Shown here: piece after piece, positions 58,002-62,992 of the stretch
Position numbering within the stretch: position 1 is the first letter of the stretch
How the letters are laid out: the number at the start of each line of letters is the position of its first letter
Assembly (NCBI GenBank): GCA_945875915.1
Contig: CAMCMT010000013.1
Location: 1 to 62,992, forward strand
Source: Synechococcus sp. UW140
GTDB taxonomy: Bacteria > Cyanobacteriota > Cyanobacteriia > PCC-6307 > Cyanobiaceae
Length of the DNA: 62,992 nt
Direction: 5' to 3'
The notes under the pieces: model-generated
Database searches by the model: none
What the model was told of the DNA's origin: nothing
Seen by the model: only the letters and a program-made list of their open reading frames with translations
Translations under genes and position numbers: made by a program

Positions 58002-59219
58002 TCAGGGGCGCCGATAAAAAGGCCGTTTCACCACCGTGGCCGGGGCCGCCTTGCCGCGGATCTCCACCGCCAGTTCGGTGCCAAGCTTGGCGGCATCACT
58101 GGGCACATAGGCCAGGGCGATGGCCTCCCCCAGGGTGGGGGACCAGGTGCCGCTTGTAATCACGCCAACGCTCTGGCCGTCCCTCAACACTGGATAGCCG
58201 TGGCGGGCGATGGCCCGGCCCTCGAGCTTCAGGCCCACGAGTTTTCTGGTCACGCCCTCGGCGCCCTGGCGCTCGAGCACCTCGCGGCCGATGAAGGCTT
58301 TGGGCATCTCCAGGTGCACCAGCCAGCCCAGGCCGGCCTCCAGGGGGGTTGTGCTGGCATCCAGCTCACTGCCATAGAGGTGCATGGCCGCCTCCAGGCG
58401 CAGGGTGTCGCGGGCACCCAAACCGCAGGGCACCACCCCTTCCTCAAGGAGTTGCTGCCAGAGGGCCAGGCCGGCCTCATGGTTCAGCAGCAATTCAAAG
58501 CCGTCTTCGCCGGTGTAGCCGGTGCGGCCCACAAACAGCTCAGCGCCGGCGGCGGCCCCCTGGGCCGTGCCGTCCAGGCGCAACTGGCGATGGCCGAAGC
58601 GGGGCAGGCCGGCCAGGGAGACGCCACTCAGAGCTTCCAGCCGGCTCGCTGCCTCGGGGCCCTGCAGGGCCAGCAGCACGCCCTCACCCTTGTGATCGGT
58701 CACTTCAATGCCCCTGGGTTCGAGCTGGGCCCGGATCCAGGCCGTGTCGGCTTCAGCGCAGGCCGCATTGATCACCACCAGCAGCCCGTCGGTTTCGGCG
58801 CCTGGGACCAGCTCGCCAGCCACCACCCGGCCCTGGTCGTAGACGATCAGGTCATCACGGATGCCGCCCGCTTCGTTGAGAAGCACCGTGTAGCAGGCCT
58901 CACCGGGGCCGATGCGGAACAGGTCGGTGGGCACCAGGGCCTGGAGGGCATCCTTTGCGCCATCGCCGCGCAGACGCAGCACCCCCATGTGGGAAATATC
59001 AAAGAGGCCGCAGCCGCTGCGCACCGCCGAGTGCTCTGCCACAAGACCGCCGAACTGCACCGCCATTTCCCAGCCGGCGAAGGGCACCAGGCGCCCACCG
59101 GCCGCCCGGGACGCCTTGAATAGGGGCGTGCGCCGCAGGCCTGGAACGCCGCCAGGGTCCTGGTCCGAGGGGCCTAAGGAGGCTCCTGGGGAAGGGGCAG
59201 CCAGCGGAAGGTCGGCCAT
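58002..59219 (-). CDS. gcvT: Glycine cleavage system aminomethyltransferase (T protein)
   Basis: Moves the methylene group from the H-protein lipoyl arm to tetrahydrofolate, releasing ammonia; in cyanobacteria it helps process photorespiratory glycine. The 405-residue protein starts with about 28 unconserved residues, then RRTPLFKASRAAGGRLVPFA, GCGLFDISHMGVLRLRG near residue 70, YTGEDGFELLLNHEAG near 235 and LGARDTLRLEAAMHLYG near 265. The other Gcv genes are not in the window. Confidence 0.95.
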   Translation of the reverse strand: MADLPLAAPSPGASLGPSDQDPGGVPGLRRTPLFKASRAAGGRLVPFAGWEMAVQFGGLVAEHSAVRSGCGLFDISHMGVLRLRGDGAKDALQALVPTDLFRIGPGEACYTVLLNEAGGIRDDLIVYDQGRVVAGELVPGAETDGLLVVINAACAEADTAWIRAQLEPRGIEVTDHKGEGVLLALQGPEAASRLEALSGVSLAGLPRFGHRQLRLDGTAQGAAAGAELFVGRTGYTGEDGFELLLNHEAGLALWQQLLEEGVVPCGLGARDTLRLEAAMHLYGSELDASTTPLEAGLGWLVHLEMPKAFIGREVLERQGAEGVTRKLVGLKLEGRAIARHGYPVLRDGQSVGVITSGTWSPTLGEAIALAYVPSDAAKLGTELAVEIRGKAAPATVVKRPFYRRP

Positions 59220-59518
59220 GGCAGCGATGCCGCTCAGATCAAGCGAATCCTATGGAGCCCAGTTCACGGGCTGGCAGGGCGAAAGCCAGAACGGCCATAA
59301 CCAAGAGATCGCTAACCCTCGCTAGGCCAGGTTGGCTTCCTAGCGATCAGGGCAAAGCGACGAACATCACCAAGCGCCGGACCCCAGCCTAAGCTAAGTT
59401 TGGTAACATTTTATACATAACTACCGGGCTAGCGGGCTCTCTTGTATCGCAGCTGCCACTGCTGCCGCCCCCTAGTCGTAATAATGATTTCAATAAATCG
59501 ATACTTGAGGTTGGGTGA
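59220..59518. other. Non-coding region between gcvT and cyclic-nucleotide-domain gene
   Basis: 299 bases, turning AT-rich towards the right. It holds a perfect GTAN8TAC site (59403-59416) and an imperfect dyad around 59325-59346 (GCTAGGCC... and ...TAGCGATC) of unclear meaning. No gene, tRNA or terminator with a T-run was recognised. Confidence 0.5.
59403..59416. promoter_or_regulatory. Candidate NtcA site upstream of cyclic-nucleotide-domain gene
   Basis: GTAACATTTTATAC is a perfect GTAN8TAC with an AT-rich centre, like the urtA site. It lies 102 bp before the start of the plus-strand gene at 59519. No TAN3T element is found 22-23 bases downstream; TATCGC at 59445-59450 is the nearest -10-like sequence, 28 bases away. 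The site is palindromic, so it could also serve gcvT, about 185 bp away. Confidence 0.5.
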
Positions 59519-59917
59519 TTGTCCATAACGCCAGGCCTGGCATCGCCGGTTGATCTCCTTGCCACCCAGGTGGACTGTGAGCGGCTCACCTATCCCACGG
59601 GAGCGGAGATCTTTACTAGTGGTGAGCGGGCAACCTCAATTTTTGGCGTTTTGCAGGGCTTGGTCGAGCTGATCGATGCCGACGGCAACCGGCTCTGCCA
59701 TCGCCCTGGTGAAGTATTCAGCTATCAGGACATTGCCTGGCGAGAAGGCCGCTTCCGCAATGACGCCGTGGCGCGCACGCCCGTGGAGCTAGTGAAACTA
59801 GGCCGGCCCCACTTCCTCAACCTGCTCCACAAGCACCCCACCATGGCGGTGATGCTGATCTCCCAGCAACATGAACGCATGCGCGAACAGCGCGATAGTG
59901 GCACGATTTGCTATTGA
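59519..59917 (+). CDS. Cyclic nucleotide-binding-domain protein without DNA-binding domain
   Basis: A 132-residue protein that is essentially one Crp-type beta-roll: LTYPTGAEIFTSGERATSIF, GVLQGLVELIDADGNRLCHR and PGEVFSYQDIAWREGRFRND, then a helix (KHPTMAVMLISQQHERMREQ) where Crp proteins have their dimer helix. It stops there, so the winged helix-turn-helix of Crp/NtcA is absent. The phosphate-binding Arg-Ala-Ser type cassette is not obvious, so cAMP binding is doubtful. The start is a TTG. It may be a truncated regulator, or a partner that forms mixed dimers; both ideas are inference. Confidence 0.75.
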   Translation: MSITPGLASPVDLLATQVDCERLTYPTGAEIFTSGERATSIFGVLQGLVELIDADGNRLCHRPGEVFSYQDIAWREGRFRNDAVARTPVELVKLGRPHFLNLLHKHPTMAVMLISQQHERMREQRDSGTICY

Positions 59918-60139
59918 TTAGAGCCGAGGTCGATGCCCCAGGCCAACCTAATACAGGCAAGCGTAATAATAAAGAATAATCATTAATACACCATACGTCC
60001 CGTGGGCAATTAGGGGATCACCTGAGATTACTATCTTAGAAAGAGATAGAGGACAATCTGGCCTCAATGCACGGAATGCATTAAACAGCTACAGTCAGTC
60101 TTAACACCCAAGAAGGGCAGAACAAAACCAGCAAGGAGC

Positions 60140-60235
60140 ATGATCAACCAACAGCGCCCACAGGGCTGGAACAGGCTAGGGGAGGACGTCCGAGCGACAT
60201 GGGAGCATCCCCAAACAAAAAAGCCCCGGCCCTAG
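60140..60235 (+). CDS. Possible 31-codon small ORF
   Basis: ATG preceded three bases upstream by the end of AAGGAGC, then 31 codons (MINQQRPQGWNRLGEDVRAT...) ending in TAG within the terminator stem of the opposite gene. The peptide is basic and has two tryptophans. The Shine-Dalgarno match is good but too close to the ATG, and the frame is short enough to arise by chance. Confidence 0.15.
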   Translation: MINQQRPQGWNRLGEDVRATWEHPQTKKPRP

Positions 60236-60244
60236 GGCCGAAGC
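60217..60244 (-). terminator. Rho-independent terminator of the large surface-protein gene
   Basis: Read on the minus strand, GCTTCGGCCC-TA-GGGCCGGGGC forms a GC-rich hairpin, with a six-pair perfect core CGGCCC/GGGCCG, followed by TTTTTTG. It lies about 105 bases after the stop of the gene ending at 60350. Confidence 0.85.
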
Positions 60245-60349
60245 TTGATCCCGGTTGAGCGGGTGTTTGTTTAGATTGGGCTGGCGATAGAAGTGATCAA
60301 ACACCAGCAAAGAATGACCACACAGTAAAAAGTTTGCTGGTCTGCTTAT

Positions 60350-62992
60350 TTAGGCAATGGTGTCAAACTTAAAGACGAGAACATTATCATCAAAGTCAAG
60401 GTCACCGCCATCAAGCATATCTTCCAGGCCGAACATATTTGTACCAAGAACCCGGAAGTGGCTGATTTTATCCGTATTAGCAGCGGCAAAACCGAAGAAG
60501 GTGTTGCCATTCACCTGGGCGAAGGGTGCCAGGAAGGTCGTTTCGCTGAGGTCGATGGTTTTTGAGGACGTTAACTTATTGCCAACGCTCATGCCAGAAA
60601 GGCTGTCCACACGATTTGCAGTGCTGATGGCTGCAGCGGCGTAACCAACATCTTCAGGACGCAGTACGAGCCCACTGGCCGTACGCACGGAGCCACTCGA
60701 ATCTAGGGTTCGGTAAAAGCCGGTTATGGAATCGTAACTGGCTTCGCGACCCATATGAAGGGTGCCTTGAACAGCTTCACCCGTGGTGAATGATGAGAAA
60801 TCAAGCACAGCTGCTGTGCCCTGCTCCTGGCCAATCAAGGCACTGAGACCTTGATTACTGTCTTGCAGGTTGAGGATGAAGCGAACACCACTAGACGAAG
60901 AGAACTCGGCAGAGCTTTGGTTCTTCAAGGTTGCCGTGAAGAAGCTCAGACGGGGGTCCATCGAACTGGTGAGTTGATCTAGGGTGCCGTCAGCCACTTC
61001 AAAGAAACGTACATTCTGGTTATTAAGGAGCAGAATGTCTTTACTGAAAGTGGTGCTAGATGGCAGAACCAAATCATTATTTTCAAGTGTAGAGAATAAG
61101 ATTTGAGATTGACTACGGATTGTGGCTAGATCTAGGGAAGCTGCGCTCGCTACTTGGCTCTCTTCAAGCAACAAATAACCAATTTGATTGGCGCTGGCTG
61201 GAAGGGTTTGCAGGGATGCTTTTAAGAACAAGCTAGCCGCTGCGGTGGTATTGTTTGGATCCGATGCTTTTAAAATGCTGAGCGCGCCAATCTGAAGCAC
61301 AGGATCTATATCAACAGTGCCAACCGTCGAAGGGTCAACAATCGTGCCGTTAACAGTTCCATCCTTATCACCATAGCCTCCATCAATCAGCTTGAGGCTG
61401 ACGAAATCAGCAACACCATCGCCGCTACGATCGTAAAAACGAGCACCACCACCCTTGAGGGGGTTATAGGTGAGAGGAGCAACCTTACCTTGAGAATCAA
61501 TGGAGTAATAGGTAAGATGCTTTGAGGCGGCTGGAAGGGTATTGATGAAAGCGCCTAAATCCATACCAACGTTAAAGGCCGAAATCTTCGCTTCAATATC
61601 GGCCTCGAAGTTCAAGGCCCTTTCAGAAAGAGTTACAGCAGCGTTGGTAACGTGATCTCGATAACTTGTGTCTGCCTTATTAACTTTCTCGCCTGCGTCC
61701 ATCAGTTGGGCAGATTTCTCAGGATTAAAGTTGCCTCCATAATGTGTTACGGCGAAGGTTTTGACTTCACCAGTTGGGGTGGTCACGCCCAAAACGGATG
61801 TATTCGCGGGTTGCGGAGGTGCCTCCTTAAAGAGCAACTTAGGACTGTATGGGGTGATGACTTTACCGTCATAGAACCCCAGCTCAAGACCGAGCGCAGC
61901 CACATCTTCAGCCTTGAGGCCTTTAGGTGTCTTGATACTGATGTTGGGGCCATCATTGGTGATCCAATCCGGTCCGCGGAGTACAACCAGGCTCAACTGA
62001 TCGCCGTCTAGGTCTTGCCCGTAGGTCGACGATGGAGCTATCAGGGCGTTGACGCCGGGAACAAGATTTAGCGTTGCACCCGAGGCTGCCTCTGTGAGGG
62101 TCGGTGCTGAGTTGATACTAACTCCGGCCTTCAGCAGCTCTTCTTTAGCGGCTTGCCAGTTGCTAGAAACCAACTTGCCATCAATCAAGGCCTGATCAAT
62201 ACCGATCTCGAAATCAACGATGGACACTCTGCTGGTGCCACCAGTAACTGCATCGGAGAGAATGTAGAACTTATCTGGGGTTTGATCGATAATTGCAGCT
62301 GTTGGATAGGGGATGCTTGAGCGCGGCCCTGTGGCATCGCTGATCAGCAGTCCGCCAATCACGACATCATTACTGGCATTCAGGTAAAAAGTGTCATAAC
62401 CGAGACCGCCAACCAGGCGGTTGCTGCCCTGGCTATCGGTGTTAAACAGCTCGTCGCTTCCGCCGGCTGCGTCAATAAGCGATCCCACACCAGCAAAGAT
62501 ACGATCCGCGCCATCAGAACCCTGAATCGTGACGTCGGCAAACTGCACGCCATCGCGGGGAGCGCTGGCATAGGACGCGGGGTTGAGCCTTGTCACGGTG
62601 CCGGCACCATCCACGGCAACACCGAGGACTAGATCAAGCTCACGCCAGGTGGGTTCCCAGCTGATTTGCCGGTTCACGTTGAGGTTGAAATCGCGGGTCG
62701 CGACTACTGTTTCGCTGCTCCATTGGGACGCGCCTGAGTTGGCATCGAAGCCATTCAACAATTGGAAGTTTCCCTTGGCCTCTTCTGCCGTGACCGTGAG
62801 ATCTAGGAAGCCGCGGCGATTCAGATCGGCATACTTCAGGCCACTCACATAACCACTGAACAGCCCATCAAGGCCATCCACGGCCGGGTATTTGCCACGG
62901 ATGTAAGCATCATCGCCGGGAAAATATTTCTCAAGCCCAGGGGACGTGACACCTGGGGTGGCAAATTCCACACCCGCCACCGTGCCAGCTGG
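60350..62992 (-). CDS. Large RTX-like/DUF4114 surface or secreted protein (partial, N-terminus beyond right edge)
   Basis: The last 880 residues of a protein whose frame is open to the window edge. Near the start of this fragment is a degenerate RTX-like stretch (GSDGADRIFAGVGSLIDAAG, GSNRLVGGLGYDTFYL) that may bind calcium. The middle is rich in Ser, Thr, Asn and Asp. The C-terminus has the DUF4114-type ending GLEDMLDGGDLDFDDNVLVF. Cysteine is absent or very rare, as in secreted acidic proteins. A cell-surface or exported role, such as adhesion or an outer layer, fits; the export route cannot be seen. Base composition is clearly lower in GC than the other genes, suggesting a different history. 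Confidence 0.8.
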   Translation of the reverse strand, partial: PAGTVAGVEFATPGVTSPGLEKYFPGDDAYIRGKYPAVDGLDGLFSGYVSGLKYADLNRRGFLDLTVTAEEAKGNFQLLNGFDANSGASQWSSETVVATRDFNLNVNRQISWEPTWRELDLVLGVAVDGAGTVTRLNPASYASAPRDGVQFADVTIQGSDGADRIFAGVGSLIDAAGGSDELFNTDSQGSNRLVGGLGYDTFYLNASNDVVIGGLLISDATGPRSSIPYPTAAIIDQTPDKFYILSDAVTGGTSRVSIVDFEIGIDQALIDGKLVSSNWQAAKEELLKAGVSINSAPTLTEAASGATLNLVPGVNALIAPSSTYGQDLDGDQLSLVVLRGPDWITNDGPNISIKTPKGLKAEDVAALGLELGFYDGKVITPYSPKLLFKEAPPQPANTSVLGVTTPTGEVKTFAVTHYGGNFNPEKSAQLMDAGEKVNKADTSYRDHVTNAAVTLSERALNFEADIEAKISAFNVGMDLGAFINTLPAASKHLTYYSIDSQGKVAPLTYNPLKGGGARFYDRSGDGVADFVSLKLIDGGYGDKDGTVNGTIVDPSTVGTVDIDPVLQIGALSILKASDPNNTTAAASLFLKASLQTLPASANQIGYLLLEESQVASAASLDLATIRSQSQILFSTLENNDLVLPSSTTFSKDILLLNNQNVRFFEVADGTLDQLTSSMDPRLSFFTATLKNQSSAEFSSSSGVRFILNLQDSNQGLSALIGQEQGTAAVLDFSSFTTGEAVQGTLHMGREASYDSITGFYRTLDSSGSVRTASGLVLRPEDVGYAAAAISTANRVDSLSGMSVGNKLTSSKTIDLSETTFLAPFAQVNGNTFFGFAAANTDKISHFRVLGTNMFGLEDMLDGGDLDFDDNVLVFKFDTIA

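Larger units (their letters stand above)
59918..60349. other. AT-rich non-coding region before the large surface-protein gene
   Basis: 432 bases between converging genes, clearly richer in A and T than the rest of the window (for example 59970-60110). The right part holds a terminator for the minus-strand gene and a 31-codon frame with an AAGGAG just ahead. Nothing else, including tRNA, was recognised. Confidence 0.5.

Overview
The window looks like a freshwater or brackish picocyanobacterium of the Synechococcus/Cyanobium type. The evidence is the high GC content outside the right end, frequent HIP1 palindromes (GCGATCGC), ferredoxin-type nitrate and nitrite reductases (NarB, NirA), NarM, a predicted phytol kinase, a group 2 sigma-70 factor and the UrtABCDE urea importer. 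Nitrate uptake uses the ABC system NrtABCD rather than the single-protein NrtP/NapA permease usual in marine Synechococcus, which favours a non-marine lineage.

Layout. 1-9.1 kb holds housekeeping genes: acnB (cut by the left edge), a DAHP synthase, a phytol-kinase-like protein, a group 2 sigma factor, ppk1 and an MFS exporter. 9.2-17.2 kb holds molybdenum cofactor synthesis and molybdate uptake (moaC-moeA, moaD-moaE, moaB, modA, a modB-modC fusion, moaA, mobA). 17.3-31.3 kb is nitrate assimilation: narB, nrtABCD followed by an overlapping Crp/Fnr-type regulator, narM with a TrpD2-like gene, and nirA followed by a CbiX/SirB chelatase and cobA, which supply siroheme to NirA. 31.3-37.9 kb holds a CsgG-like protein and a tightly packed four-gene set (circularly permuted ATP-grasp, alpha-E, transglutaminase, DUF2126) that looks like a peptide-bond making and breaking system of unknown product. 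38.0-43.7 kb is urease (ureDABC on the minus strand, ureEF-small ORF-ureG on the plus strand). 43.8-49.2 kb is urtABCDE. 49.3-59.2 kb holds a lipoprotein, pabC, pabB, queC, queE, pyrG, a Dps-like ferritin, aspS and gcvT. 59.4-63.0 kb is AT-richer and holds an HTH-less cyclic-nucleotide-binding-domain protein and the C-terminal part of a large DUF4114/RTX-like surface protein cut by the right edge.

The middle 40 kb works as one programme. Molybdate enters by ModABC, becomes bis-MGD through the Moa/Moe/Mob enzymes and is placed in NarB with the help of NarM. Nitrate enters by NrtABCD, NarB makes nitrite, and NirA with siroheme from CobA and CbiX makes ammonium. Urea enters by UrtABCDE and urease releases ammonium. 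The urtA promoter carries a textbook NtcA site with a correctly spaced -10 element. narB, nrtA and nirA instead share a related but different GTN10AC motif. The most open questions are the ATP-grasp/alpha-E/transglutaminase cluster, the regulator of the shared nitrate motif, the structured nrtA leader, the small ORF between ureF and ureG and the long inverted repeat between acnB and the DAHP synthase gene. No tRNA, rRNA, CRISPR array or insertion sequence was seen.
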